Below, one piece after another: positions 10,239 to 18,805 of a stretch of 64,000 nucleotides of DNA; position 1 is the stretch's first letter, and every line of letters starts with the position of its first letter. A program made the translations under genes and the position numbers. The notes below the pieces were generated by a model. It saw only the letters and a list, made by a program, of their open reading frames with translations. It was not told where the DNA came from and searched no databases. The stretch lies in assembly GCA_937888595.1 (NCBI GenBank), contig CALARK010000020.1, forward strand, positions 186,001 through 250,000. Reading direction: 5' to 3'. This DNA comes from an uncultured Sterolibacteriaceae bacterium (GTDB lineage Bacteria; Pseudomonadota; Gammaproteobacteria; Burkholderiales; Rhodocyclaceae).

Positions 10239-10825
10239 GGGCGTGCCGGGGCCGTCACCAGGCTGACCGTGCGGACCTGCTGCGTGCCATCGCCGAAGCG
10301 GAATGACGATGACTGGGTTTGATGTGCCAGCAGGTATTCGCTCATATCCGCGCGAACTGCCGGAGCGGCAGTGGTCGCAGCGAGTCTTGCATCGGTTTGA
10401 GCCAGCGTTGCCACAGGGCCGGCAATCGAAGAATAAGCCGGCGCCAGCGAGACGGCAGCGAGATTGCCGGACAGGCCGGCAGGTCGCGGTGCCCCGGCGA
10501 GCGCAAGCCAGCCAACCACGGCGACCCCGGCGACCGAAGCGGCAAGGGCCAGCAACGGCCGGTGGCGCTGAGACGGAGACAAGTTGCGGGGTGCAAGCAC
10601 GATCGGCTCCTCACGCACGCGCGCCATCACCGCCGCGGTGATGTCCGGCACCACATGCGACTCCCCACGCAACCGGTCGCCGACCAGCGCGTAGGTCTGC
10701 CAGGCTTCGCGCGCCGACTCGTCACGCACGGTACTGCGGACAGCCGCCACGACCTCGTGCGGTTCGAGTTCTCCGTCGTAGAGTGCGGACACCCCGGATG
10801 TTTCCCTGGAAAATTGCGGATTCAT
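10235..10825 (-). CDS. rseA: anti-sigmaE factor RseA/MucA
   Basis: Single-pass membrane anti-sigma factor. I start at ATG 10825 (196 residues) because GGAG sits six bases upstream; two closer ATGs at 10837 and 10840 overlap the rpoE stop. The N-terminal anti-sigma domain contains SALYDGELEPHEV and WQTYALVGDRLRGE. One membrane helix follows at about residues 88-110 (LLALAASVAGVAVVGWLALAG), then a short periplasmic tail. Order rpoE-rseA-rseB-rseC is canonical. Confidence 0.93.
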   Translation of the reverse strand: MNPQFSRETSGVSALYDGELEPHEVVAAVRSTVRDESAREAWQTYALVGDRLRGESHVVPDITAAVMARVREEPIVLAPRNLSPSQRHRPLLALAASVAGVAVVGWLALAGAPRPAGLSGNLAAVSLAPAYSSIAGPVATLAQTDARLAATTAAPAVRADMSEYLLAHQTQSSSFRFGDGTQQVRTVSLVTAPARP

Positions 10826-10839
10826 GTCGTTCTCCATCA

Positions 10840-11442
10840 TCACCAGCGCCGGTCCGGCGCAGCATCCAGCAGGGGACGCAGTTTCGTGGCGATCGCGTCG
10901 CGGGCGCGGAAGATCCGCGAACGCACCGTGCCGATCGGACAATCCATCACCTGGGCGATCTCTTCATAAGAGAGCCCCTCGATCTCCCGCAGGGAGATGG
11001 CCATGCGCAGATCCTCGGGCAAGGCATCCATCGCCGCATTCACCGTTTCACCGATCTGTTTCGACAGCAGGACCCGGTCCGGTGTTTCCTCATTACGCAG
11101 CAGAACGCTGTCTTCGATGCCGCCATCGGATTCCTCACTCGTGATGTCCGTCACCGTGGGCATGCGCCGGCCGTTGGCAACCAGCCAGTTCTTGGCGGTA
11201 TTGACGCCGATCCGGTACAGCCAGGTATAGAACGCACTCTCGCCGCGGAAGTTGGGCAAGGCGCGGTAGGCCTTGATGAAGGCTTCCTGGGCGACATCCT
11301 CCGCCTCGGCGGGATCGCGTACGAAGCGCATCACGAGCCGCAACAGCTTGCGCTGGTATTTGCCGACCAGAAGACCGAAAGCCTCCTGGTCGCCGGACTG
11401 GACCCGTTCGACCAGAATCAGGTCGGCTTCCCGCTCTCCCAT
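10840..11442 (-). CDS. rpoE: RNA polymerase sigma factor RpoE (AlgU-type)
   Basis: ECF sigma factor for envelope stress. The 200-residue product has region 2 (DPAEAEDVAQEAFIKAYRALPNF, about residues 42-64) and region 4 with the helix-turn-helix LSYEEIAQVMDCPIGTVRSRIFRAR at about 158-182. It heads the operon with rseA-rseB-rseC, the HtrA-family protease, the glutaredoxin-like gene and possibly lepA. A promoter resembling its own recognition sequence lies 90 bases upstream, suggesting autoregulation. Confidence 0.97.
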   Translation of the reverse strand: MGEREADLILVERVQSGDQEAFGLLVGKYQRKLLRLVMRFVRDPAEAEDVAQEAFIKAYRALPNFRGESAFYTWLYRIGVNTAKNWLVANGRRMPTVTDITSEESDGGIEDSVLLRNEETPDRVLLSKQIGETVNAAMDALPEDLRMAISLREIEGLSYEEIAQVMDCPIGTVRSRIFRARDAIATKLRPLLDAAPDRRW

Positions 11443-11531
11443 AGGATGTCGCTGTTGTTCCTGTTATGCGTTGGCGCGACAGTATAGCCGCCTTCCTTTT
11501 TCGCACGATCCGCTCCTTGCTGGCCTGCGCA

Positions 11532-11559
11532 AGTGACCGGCGAAGACGGCAATAGTTCC
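11532..11559 (-). promoter_or_regulatory. candidate sigmaE-type promoter of rpoE
   Basis: On the minus strand, GGAACTA (11559-11553) is followed by a 16-base spacer and TCACT (11536-11532). This matches the GGAACTT -35 and the TC-start -10 of the RpoE/AlgU family in sequence and spacing. It lies about 90 bases before the rpoE ATG in the rpoE-nadB divergent region. Confidence 0.55.
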
Positions 11560-11566
11560 GTAACCT

Positions 11567-11578
11567 GCGTGATATAGT
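11567..11578 (+). promoter_or_regulatory. candidate extended -10 promoter of nadB
   Basis: TGATATAGT (TATAGT at 11573-11578 with an upstream TG) resembles an extended -10 element. No convincing -35 is seen. A transcript from it would have a leader of only a few bases before the nadB ATG at 11589. Confidence 0.3.
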
Positions 11579-11588
11579 CCATCGCACC

Positions 11589-13175
11589 ATGGTGAAAACG
11601 GATTACCTGCGCAACTTCGACGTCATCGTCATCGGCAGCGGCCTCGCCGGCCAATCGCTGGCCCTGCGGCTGGCGGACACGCATCGCGTCGCGCTCGTCA
11701 CCAAGCGGATGATCGACGATTCCGCAACCAACTGGGCACAGGGTGGCATCGCCGCCGTGCTCGACGATACGGACTCGATTGAATCCCACATCCAGGACAC
11801 CCTCACCGCCGGCGCGGGTCTTTGCGATGCCCGGGCCACCCGCTTCGTCGTCGAGCACGGCCGCACCGCGATCGACTGGCTGATCGAACAGGGCGTGCCG
11901 TTCACGCGCGACGAAACCGGCTACCACCTGACCCGGGAAGGCGGCCACAGTGCCCGCCGCGTCATCCACGTCGCCGACGCGACGGGTGCCGCCGTGCAGC
12001 AGACGCTGAGCCAGAAGGTTCGTCGGCACCCCAATATCACCGTGCTGGAACGGCACATCGTCGTCGACCTTATCACCGGAGCGAAACTCGGCCTGAAGAC
12101 GCAGCGCTGCTGGGGCGCCTACGTCCTCGACATCGACAGCGAGCGGATCGTCACCGTCAGCGCACCCAATACCGTGATCGCCAGCGGCGGTGCCGGCAAG
12201 TCCTATCTCTATACGACCAACCCCGACACCGCGACCGGCGACGGCATCGCTATGGCGTGGCGCGCGGGCTGCCGTGTCGCCAACCTCGAATTCATTCAGT
12301 TCCACCCGACCTGCCTCTACCATCCGCATGCGAAATCCTTCCTGATCACGGAAGCGATGCGCGGCGAAGGCGGAATCCTGCGTCTTCCGGACGGTACACG
12401 CTTCATGCCTGCGCACGACGGGCGGGCCGAACTCGCGCCGCGCGACATCGTCGCCCGCGCCATCGACTACGAGATGAAGAAGCACGGCCTCGACTGCGTC
12501 TTCCTCGACATGACGCACAAGGGCGAAGCCTTCCTGCGCAGCCACTTCCCGAACATCTTCGCGCGCTGCCAGGAACTGGGCATCGACATCGCCAGCCAGC
12601 CGATCCCGGTCGTGCCGGCCGCCCACTACACCTGCGGCGGCATCGTCGTCGACCTGTCGGCACGCACCGACCTGCCCGGCCTGTATGCGCTCGGCGAAGC
12701 GGCCTGCACCGGACTGCACGGCGCCAACCGACTGGCGAGCAACTCGCTGCTGGAATGCGTCGTCTTCAGCGAGGCCGCAGCCGCGGACATCCGGTCGCAG
12801 AAGATCGTGCGGATGCCGAAGCTGCCGCGCTGGGACGAATCGCGCGTCACCGACGCCGATGAAGAGATCGTCATCTCGCACAACTGGGACGAACTGAGGC
12901 GCTTTATGTGGGACTACGTCGGCATCGTCCGGACGACCAAGCGCCTGGAACGGGCTCGCCACCGGATTCGCCTGCTGGAACGTGAGATCGACGAGTACTA
13001 CGCCAACTTCCGTGTCGGGAACGACCTGATCGAACTCCGCAACCTGGTTCTGACGGCCCACCTGATCATCGAGTGTGCCCTGCGCCGCAAGGAAAGCCGC
13101 GGCCTGCATTTCAGCCGCGACTACCCGGATACCCTGCCCAAGGCACGCAACACCGTCCTGCGCCCCCGCCGCTGA
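11589..13175 (+). CDS. nadB: L-aspartate oxidase
   Basis: FAD enzyme that oxidises L-aspartate to iminoaspartate, the first step of de novo NAD synthesis. The 528-residue protein has the FAD-binding VIVIGSGLAGQSLALRL near residue 12, the substrate-site segment NWAQGGIAAV, and the flavoprotein motifs HGANRLASNSLLECVVF near 377-393 and IASGGAGKSYLYTTNP. The long helical C-terminal domain is normal. It is divergent from rpoE, a neighbourhood also known in enterics. nadA and nadC are not in this window. Confidence 0.97.
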   Translation: MVKTDYLRNFDVIVIGSGLAGQSLALRLADTHRVALVTKRMIDDSATNWAQGGIAAVLDDTDSIESHIQDTLTAGAGLCDARATRFVVEHGRTAIDWLIEQGVPFTRDETGYHLTREGGHSARRVIHVADATGAAVQQTLSQKVRRHPNITVLERHIVVDLITGAKLGLKTQRCWGAYVLDIDSERIVTVSAPNTVIASGGAGKSYLYTTNPDTATGDGIAMAWRAGCRVANLEFIQFHPTCLYHPHAKSFLITEAMRGEGGILRLPDGTRFMPAHDGRAELAPRDIVARAIDYEMKKHGLDCVFLDMTHKGEAFLRSHFPNIFARCQELGIDIASQPIPVVPAAHYTCGGIVVDLSARTDLPGLYALGEAACTGLHGANRLASNSLLECVVFSEAAAADIRSQKIVRMPKLPRWDESRVTDADEEIVISHNWDELRRFMWDYVGIVRTTKRLERARHRIRLLEREIDEYYANFRVGNDLIELRNLVLTAHLIIECALRRKESRGLHFSRDYPDTLPKARNTVLRPRR

Positions 13176-13181
13176 CCCTCG

Positions 13182-13206
13182 CGCCGTCCCGCCGGGGCCG
13201 ACTTTT
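13182..13206 (-). repeat. dispersed 25-bp motif, copy 2 (intergenic)
   Basis: Minus-strand reading is AAAAGTCGG, CCCCGGCG, GGACGGCG, one base from the consensus. It fills almost the whole 29-base gap between the convergent nadB and PDC-sensor genes, so it is not explained by protein coding. Only its last two bases touch the downstream gene's stop codon. Confidence 0.8.
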
Positions 13207-14173
13207 ACGTACTGCCCCCCTGCCCGCTGATCCAGAAATCCGTGCCCATTTCGAGAAACTCTTCATAGGGCACGTAATGCGAACCATCGCAGGAGAACGT
13301 CAGGCCGACGATGCCGTTGTAGAGATTGAGCGTTCCCGAGCGCAGATAGAACATCTCGTCCATCAGGCGCAGCGGCCGGAAGCCTTCCAGTACCTGCCGG
13401 ACGCGGTCGGCCGGAATCAGCGCTTCTGCCGGGTAGGGCTGGCGCGGGTAGGCGAGGCAGGTGTCCGGATCGATCAGGCCGCCGATGTCGAGCAGGCGAT
13501 AGCGGTACGGATCGGAGCCGAGCCAGATCACTGCCCGCGAACTCGAGAAATGGAGCATCACGTGGTACACGCCGTGATAGAGCATCAGTTCTGCAACCAC
13601 GCCAAGGACCGTGTCGATGTGGCGATCCATCTCGCTTTCCGTGCGGCTCTGGTGAAACACCGTGCCGCGTATCGACGGATCGCCCTTGATCTGGCGCCAG
13701 TGACGGGGCTCCTCGTACAACTGACGGGTCAACGGCAGGTCGCGCAGCCCGAAGTAGGCACCAATATGTCCCAGCAGCGCACCCTTAGCGTCACGCACCG
13801 TCCGCAACGCAGTCAATGAAGGACGGCGTTCCTTGAGGCTGATGTAGGACTCCGACAGCAGCAGGGCTGCACCGCTCACCAGCCCCTGCATGTAGGGCCG
13901 GTCCGAACGATCACGACCGAAACCTGCCTGCAAACCGTCATGCGCAACGTTGTCGCTGATCTGGACATGATTGGCATTCACGACGTAAAGGTGCTTGCAG
14001 TAAGGCAATTCCTTCAAGGTCGAAGCCAGTGCCTGGTTGAGTCGCTGGCGGTCCGGCCAGACCTTGAGGCAATCCTCTGCCAGCCGGCGCAGGGGCTCGC
14101 GCAACAGGCCCATGAGGGACTTGCGCTGCTGTGCGACGCTCGCGCGCAACGTATTGGTATCAGGCTGATTCAT
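13205..14173 (-). CDS. stand-alone PDC/Cache-type sensor protein
   Basis: A 322-residue protein with no visible signal peptide or membrane helix. Residues about 60-150 (YVVNANHVQISDNV, GRDRSDRPYMQGLVSG, LTALRTVRDAKGALLGHIGAYFGLRDL) resemble the ligand-binding PDC/Cache fold usually found outside the membrane in chemoreceptors and kinases. The second half has no recognisable output domain. Conserved-looking aromatic and Arg residues (DRPYMQG) suggest small-molecule binding, but the ligand is unknown. It overlaps the YgfX-like gene by 14 bases. I place it only at the fold level. Confidence 0.6.
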   Translation of the reverse strand: MNQPDTNTLRASVAQQRKSLMGLLREPLRRLAEDCLKVWPDRQRLNQALASTLKELPYCKHLYVVNANHVQISDNVAHDGLQAGFGRDRSDRPYMQGLVSGAALLLSESYISLKERRPSLTALRTVRDAKGALLGHIGAYFGLRDLPLTRQLYEEPRHWRQIKGDPSIRGTVFHQSRTESEMDRHIDTVLGVVAELMLYHGVYHVMLHFSSSRAVIWLGSDPYRYRLLDIGGLIDPDTCLAYPRQPYPAEALIPADRVRQVLEGFRPLRLMDEMFYLRSGTLNLYNGIVGLTFSCDGSHYVPYEEFLEMGTDFWISGQGGST

Positions 14174-14483
14174 GTCGTTTCGCAGGATCGATCGTGCCCC
14201 ACCTCAGCCAGACACGCAAGCGGCGATGCCCCTCGTTGCCGACAGCCGCGACTGGCAGCACCAGCGACCCGCGCGTGCCGGGAGCACGATAGTGCAGGAC
14301 GACCAGCCACGGAAACACTGCGGTCATGGCAGGATTGATCGATACCTCCATGCAGTGGCCGTCCGCATGCACGACTTCGCAGCGTCCATCGGCATGCAGG
14401 GTGAGGGCCGCGACATCACGCCTGACCAGCAGGCGCGATATCAGCGAGCGTCGATCCAGTTCGATGCTGACGGGCAGTTGCAC
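14160..14483 (-). CDS. short YgfX-like protein
   Basis: Starting at GTG 14483, with GGAAGGGG just upstream and immediately after the fabF stop, this gives 107 residues. The pattern (VAALTLHADGRCEVVHADG, FPWLVVLHYR, SLVLPVAAVGNEGHRRLRVWLRWG) resembles the C-terminal soluble part of YgfX/CptA-type proteins. Those are known near rpoE/nadB or sdhE and normally begin with two membrane helices. Those helices are absent here. Function is unknown; the YgfX assignment is tentative. A longer frame back to 14609 runs into fabF and is rejected. Confidence 0.45.
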   Translation of the reverse strand: MQLPVSIELDRRSLISRLLVRRDVAALTLHADGRCEVVHADGHCMEVSINPAMTAVFPWLVVLHYRAPGTRGSLVLPVAAVGNEGHRRLRVWLRWGTIDPAKRHESA

Positions 14484-14494
14484 TGCCCCTTCCC

Positions 14495-15727
14495 TCAGAC
14501 GCGCCGGAAAGCCAGCGTGCCGTTGGTACCGCCGAAACCGAAGTTGTTCTTCATGGCGACGCCGATCGCCAGGTCGCGAGCGGCATTCGCGCAGTAATCC
14601 AGATCGCACTCCGGATCCTGGGAGAAGATATTGATCGTCGGCGGAGAAACCTGATGATGCACTGCCAATGCCGTCAGCACCGATTCCAGTCCTCCGGCCC
14701 CCCCGAGCAGGTGACCGGTCATCGACTTGGTGGAGTTCACCACCAGCCTCTTCGCCGCATCGCCAAGCGCCAGCTTGATCGCCTCGGTCTCGTTCTTGTC
14801 GCCCAGCGGCGTCGAGGTGCCATGGGCGTTGATGTAGTTCACTTCATCCGGATTGATGCCGGCATCCTTCAGCGCCCCCATCATGCTGCGGCACGGGCCG
14901 TCGGTATCGGGCGCAGTCATGTGATAGGCATCGCCGCTCATGCCGAAACCGGCAAGTTCGCAATAGATGTGGGCACCGCGTTTTTTGGCATGCTCGTATT
15001 CCTCGAGCACCATCACGCCGGCGCCTTCGCCGAGCACAAAACCGTCACGATCCTTGTCCCATGGGCGGCTGGCAGTCGCCGGATCATCATTGCGGGTGGA
15101 CAGCGCCTGCGCCGAAGCGAAGCCGCCGACGGCCAGCGGTGTCACGGTCGATTCGGCACCGCCGCAGACCATGGCGTCCGCATCACCATATTGGATCATG
15201 CGGAAGCTGGTGCCGATGGCATGCAAGCCGGTCGTGCAGGCCGTGACCACTGCAAGATTCGGCCCCTTGAGCCCCAGCAGGATCGACAGGTTCCCGGAGA
15301 TCATGTTGATGATCGTGCCAGGAATGAAGAAGGGCGAAATCTTGCGCGGCCCGCCACCCAGGTAGTCGTTATGCGTGTCCTCGATCATCGGCAGGCCGCC
15401 GATGCCGGAACCGATGTTCACGCCAATACGATGGGCGTTCTCCTCGGTAATGGCCAGACCGGATTCACGAAATGCCTGAATACCTGCGGCCATGCCGTAG
15501 TGGATGAAGACATCCATGCGCCGGGCTTCCTTCGGAGACAGGTATTCGGCGATGTCGAAACCCTTGACCTCCCCGGCGATACGCGCCTTGTGGGCGGAGG
15601 CATCGAAACGGGTGATCGGCCCGATGCCGCTTTTGCCGGCCAGGATGGCATTCCAAGTATCGGCGACGTTATTGCCGACCGGCGAGACGAGTCCCAAACC
15701 GGTCACGACGACTCTGCGACGCGACAA
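14495..15727 (-). CDS. fabF: 3-oxoacyl-ACP synthase II (KAS II)
   Basis: Elongating condensing enzyme of type II fatty-acid synthesis. The 410-residue protein shows the active-site Cys in VTACTTGLHAIG (about residue 162), the His motifs NAHGTSTPLGDKNE (about 300-313) and MTGHLLGGAGGLE (about 336-348), and the glycine-rich FGFGGTNGTLAFRR at the end. It is the last fab gene of the minus-strand operon, after acpP, with a hairpin between them. Confidence 0.97.
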   Translation of the reverse strand: MSRRRVVVTGLGLVSPVGNNVADTWNAILAGKSGIGPITRFDASAHKARIAGEVKGFDIAEYLSPKEARRMDVFIHYGMAAGIQAFRESGLAITEENAHRIGVNIGSGIGGLPMIEDTHNDYLGGGPRKISPFFIPGTIINMISGNLSILLGLKGPNLAVVTACTTGLHAIGTSFRMIQYGDADAMVCGGAESTVTPLAVGGFASAQALSTRNDDPATASRPWDKDRDGFVLGEGAGVMVLEEYEHAKKRGAHIYCELAGFGMSGDAYHMTAPDTDGPCRSMMGALKDAGINPDEVNYINAHGTSTPLGDKNETEAIKLALGDAAKRLVVNSTKSMTGHLLGGAGGLESVLTALAVHHQVSPPTINIFSQDPECDLDYCANAARDLAIGVAMKNNFGFGGTNGTLAFRRV

Positions 15728-15763
15728 GGCAGTCTCCTACGAATGGGGAACGAAAATGACGAA

Positions 15764-15782
15764 AGGCCCGTCCGACGGGCCT
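15764..15782 (-). terminator. hairpin between acpP and fabF
   Basis: AGGCCCG, a five-base loop and CGGGCCT form a 7-bp stem. On the minus strand it is followed by TTCGTCATTTT, an interrupted U-rich stretch. It could act as a partial terminator that lets acpP be made in excess over fabF. Confidence 0.5.
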
Positions 15783-15797
15783 CCTGGGTCCTGCCGA

Positions 15798-16037
15798 TTA
15801 CTTCTTGAGATTGTTATTGACGTAATCGACCGCCTGTTGGACGGTAGTGATCTTCTCGGCCTCTTCGTCCGGAATTTCGCACTCGAATTCCTCTTCGAGC
15901 GCCATCACCAGTTCGACGGTATCGAGCGAATCGGCGCCCAGATCGTCGACGAAGGACGAATCGTTCTTGATGTCGGCCTCGTTGACGCCGAGTTGTTCGG
16001 CCACGATCTTCTTGACGCGCTGTTCGATGTTATCCAT
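15798..16037 (-). CDS. acpP: acyl carrier protein
   Basis: 79-residue acidic carrier of growing fatty acyl chains. The phosphopantetheine-attachment motif DDLGADSLDTVELVMALEEEF is present, with the modified Ser at about residue 37. I start at ATG 16037 (MDNIEQRVKKIVAEQLG); the longer open frame upstream has no family similarity. It lies 89 bases downstream of fabG and upstream of fabF, and is the substrate of AcpS at 0.5 kb. Confidence 0.98.
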   Translation of the reverse strand: MDNIEQRVKKIVAEQLGVNEADIKNDSSFVDDLGADSLDTVELVMALEEEFECEIPDEEAEKITTVQQAVDYVNNNLKK

Positions 16038-16126
16038 TAGATTGCTCCTTCCCTGTGAAGGCGGGTGTTTTGAACCCGCGCATTTTAGCAAAAGCTGTCA
16101 CCCAATAACTTTTTGGGAAACAGGTC

Positions 16127-16867
16127 TCAACTCATGTACATCCCGCCGTTGACATGCAGCGTCACACCCGTGATGAAACCCGCCTGGCGACTCGCGAGGA
16201 AGGCCACCGCATGGGCGATGTCCTCGGGCTGGCCGAGACGGGCGACGGGAATCGCCTTGAGCATGGCGGCTTTCTGATCGTCGGGCAGGCCCTTGGTCAT
16301 GTCGGTGTCGATCAGGCCGGGCGCCACGCAATTCACGGTGATGTTGCGGCTGCCGAGCTCCTGTGCCAGCGACTTCGTCATGCCGGTGACCCCGGCCTTG
16401 GCAGCGCAATAGTTGGCCTGCCCGGGATTGCCGGAACTGCCGACCACCGAGGTAATGTTGATGATGCGGCCGAAGCGCGCCTTCATCATGGCGCGCATCA
16501 CCAGCCGGGACATGCGGAACACCGCCTTGAGATTGGTGTCGATGACGGCATCCCACTCCTCGTCCTTCATGCGCATCGACAGGTTGTCCTTCGTGATGCC
16601 GGCATTATTGACGAGCACGGATACCGCACCGAAGGTCTTTTCGATTTCGCCGAGCAGGGCTTCGCAGGCCGAGGCATCGGTGACGTTCAAGACGGCGCCC
16701 AGACCTTTCACGCCGGCGGCTTCGAGCGCCTGCTGGATGTCTGCAGCGCCGCTCGCCGAAGTCGCGGTACCGATGACGGTTGCACCCTGTGCGCCGAGTT
16801 CCATGGCGATCGCCCGACCAATGCCTCGCGAAGCGCCAGTCACCAGCGCAATCTGTCCTTCCAGCAT
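16127..16867 (-). CDS. fabG: 3-oxoacyl-ACP reductase
   Basis: NADPH-dependent short-chain dehydrogenase of fatty-acid synthesis. From ATG 16867 (AAGGA upstream) it is 246 residues. An ATG at 16873, overlapping the fabD stop, would add two. Motifs are TGASRGIG at about residue 10, NNAGIT near 86, the catalytic Ser-Tyr-Lys in ITSVVGSSGNPGQANYCAAKAG, and a C-terminal NGGMYMS. Tandem order fabH-fabD-fabG-acpP-fabF is standard. Confidence 0.97.
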   Translation of the reverse strand: MLEGQIALVTGASRGIGRAIAMELGAQGATVIGTATSASGAADIQQALEAAGVKGLGAVLNVTDASACEALLGEIEKTFGAVSVLVNNAGITKDNLSMRMKDEEWDAVIDTNLKAVFRMSRLVMRAMMKARFGRIINITSVVGSSGNPGQANYCAAKAGVTGMTKSLAQELGSRNITVNCVAPGLIDTDMTKGLPDDQKAAMLKAIPVARLGQPEDIAHAVAFLASRQAGFITGVTLHVNGGMYMS

Positions 16868-16869
16868 AA

Positions 16870-17799
16870 TCATCCTTTCACGGCAACCAGGGTCGCTTCG
16901 ACACCGGCCAGGTCGTTCATCGCGCCGCCGGCCAGTTCGGCACAGCGCTTGGTCAGTCCGGCCAGCACCTTGCCGGGACCGCATTCGAAGACGTGGGTGA
17001 CACCCGCCGCCTGCATGGCGCGCATCGTCTCGACCCAGCGCACCGGCGCCGCAGCCTGGCGCACCAGCGCCGCCTTGATTCCCTCGGGATCCGCAACGAC
17101 AGCGACATCGACGTTATTCAGGACGGGAATGGCTGGTGCATTGAAGGCAGCCTGTGCCAGTGCCGCCTGCAGGCGCTCGGCCGCCGGTTGCATCAGGGAG
17201 GAGTGGAAAGGGGCCGACACCGGCAGCATCACGGCGCGCTTCGCACCCGCTGCCTTGCAGGCCTCGGCGGCACGTTCGACGGCCCCCTTGTGGCCGGCAA
17301 TGACCGTCTGCTCGGGCGAATTGAAGTTCACCGCCTGCACGGCCTCGCCCTGCGACTGCTCGGCGCAGATCGCCTTGATCTTTTCGGCATCGAGGTTGAG
17401 GATCGCCGCCATCGCGCCGGTACCCGCCGGCACCGCCTCCTGCATCGCCTTGGCACGCAGTTCGACGAGCGGGACCGCCTGTTTCAGTTCGAGCACGCCG
17501 GCCGCGACGAGCGCCGAGTACTCCCCGAGGCTATGGCCCGCCAGCATCGCCGGCATCGGGCCACCCCTGTCCTGCCACAAACGCCACACCGCAATGCCCG
17601 CGGTCAGCATCAGCGGCTGGGTATTCACGGTCTGCGAGAGCGCTTCAGCCGGTCCTTCCGCGACGAGATGCCAAAGATCGCGGCCCAGTGCGCCTGAGGC
17701 CTCATCAAAGGTGGCACGCACGACCGGACTGTCGCCATAGGCGGCCATCATCCCGACGGACTGGGACCCTTGTCCAGGAAACACGAAAGCGAATTTCAT
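16870..17799 (-). CDS. fabD: malonyl-CoA:ACP transacylase
   Basis: Transfers malonyl from CoA to ACP to supply the elongation cycle. The 309-residue protein has FPGQGSQSVGMM at the N-terminus, the nucleophile elbow GHSLGEYSALVAAG at about residues 90-103, and the catalytic His region VSAPFHSSLMQPAAERL near 200. It overlaps the alternative fabG start and lies 12 bases after fabH. Confidence 0.97.
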   Translation of the reverse strand: MKFAFVFPGQGSQSVGMMAAYGDSPVVRATFDEASGALGRDLWHLVAEGPAEALSQTVNTQPLMLTAGIAVWRLWQDRGGPMPAMLAGHSLGEYSALVAAGVLELKQAVPLVELRAKAMQEAVPAGTGAMAAILNLDAEKIKAICAEQSQGEAVQAVNFNSPEQTVIAGHKGAVERAAEACKAAGAKRAVMLPVSAPFHSSLMQPAAERLQAALAQAAFNAPAIPVLNNVDVAVVADPEGIKAALVRQAAAPVRWVETMRAMQAAGVTHVFECGPGKVLAGLTKRCAELAGGAMNDLAGVEATLVAVKG

Positions 17800-17811
17800 A
17801 TCAACCTCACA

Positions 17812-18780
17812 TCACAAAGTGATCAGGGCCGCGCCCCAGGTGAAACCGCCGCCGACACCCTCGATCAGCGCCGCCTCGCCGGCACCGACTTTTCCGGAAC
17901 GGACCGCTTCGTCGAGCGCCAGCGGGATCGATGCCGCCGAGGTATTGCCGTGATGATCCACGGTGACGACGCACTTCTCGGCTGGCAGGCGGAGCTTCTT
18001 CGCCGTCGCCTGCATGATGCGGATATTCGCCTGATGGGGCACCAGCCAGTCGACGTCTGCCGCCGTCATGCCGGCCGCGGCGATTACCTCCTCGGCGACC
18101 TCAGCCAGCACCTTGACGGCGAACTTGAAGACCGCCTGGCCATCCATGCGCAGGAATGGATCACCGATCGGCTGGCCGCCGCTCAGGTGGCCGGACACGG
18201 ACAGGATGTTGCGATGCCGGCCATCGGCGTGCAATGCAGTGGAATGGATGCCGGGCTGTTCAGAGGCCTCCAGCACCACGGCACCCGCACCGTCGCCGAA
18301 CAGGACGCAGGTGCCACGGTCCTGCCAGTCGAGGATGCGGGAGAAAGTTTCGGCACCGACCACCAGCGCACGCTGGTGCGAACCTGAGCGAATGAACTTG
18401 TCGGCGACCGTCAGTGCATAGATGAAGCCGCCGCACACCGCCTGCAGGTCGAAAGCCGCCGCGCCGTTGGTGATGCCCAGTTTGTCCTGCAGGATCGTCG
18501 CGGTACTGGGAAAGATGAAGTCCGGTGTCGAGGTTGCCAGCACGATCAGATCGATGTCGTTCGGCTGGCAATGCGCCGCAGACAGTGCCCGCCGGCAGGC
18601 CTCGGCGGCGAGATCGCTCGAGGCGACACCGGGGCCGGCAAGATGGCGAGCGCGGATGCCGGTACGCTCGACGATCCAGTCGTCAGTCGAATCGAGGCCA
18701 TGTGCGGCGATCAGGTCGGTGTTGCCGACCGGTGCCCCCGGCAGGTAGCTGCCGGTGCCGGTAATTCTGGAATAGGTCAT
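17812..18780 (-). CDS. fabH: 3-oxoacyl-ACP synthase III (KAS III)
   Basis: Initiates fatty-acid synthesis by condensing acetyl-CoA with malonyl-ACP. The 322-residue product shows the catalytic Cys in FDLQAVCGGFIYAL (about residue 114), the His motif WLVPHQANIRIM near 247, and VDHHGNTSAASIPLALDEA with the active-site Asn near 277. A copy of the dispersed motif at 17869-17893 is read as KVGAGEAA near the C-terminus. Gap to plsX is 25 bases. Confidence 0.97.
   Translation of the reverse strand: MTYSRITGTGSYLPGAPVGNTDLIAAHGLDSTDDWIVERTGIRARHLAGPGVASSDLAAEACRRALSAAHCQPNDIDLIVLATSTPDFIFPSTATILQDKLGITNGAAAFDLQAVCGGFIYALTVADKFIRSGSHQRALVVGAETFSRILDWQDRGTCVLFGDGAGAVVLEASEQPGIHSTALHADGRHRNILSVSGHLSGGQPIGDPFLRMDGQAVFKFAVKVLAEVAEEVIAAAGMTAADVDWLVPHQANIRIMQATAKKLRLPAEKCVVTVDHHGNTSAASIPLALDEAVRSGKVGAGEAALIEGVGGGFTWGAALITL
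17869..17893 (-). repeat. dispersed 25-bp motif, copy 3
   Basis: Minus-strand reading AAAAGTCGG, TGCCGGCG, AGGCGGCG: three mismatches to consensus. Inside fabH, sense frame. Confidence 0.55.
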
Positions 18781-18805
18781 CGCAGGGCTTTCACTCGATC
18801 AATCA

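Noticed and set aside
11418..13109. 563-residue minus-strand open frame
   Set aside because: Antisense of nadB; runs through the rpoE-nadB promoter region and has no family similarity.
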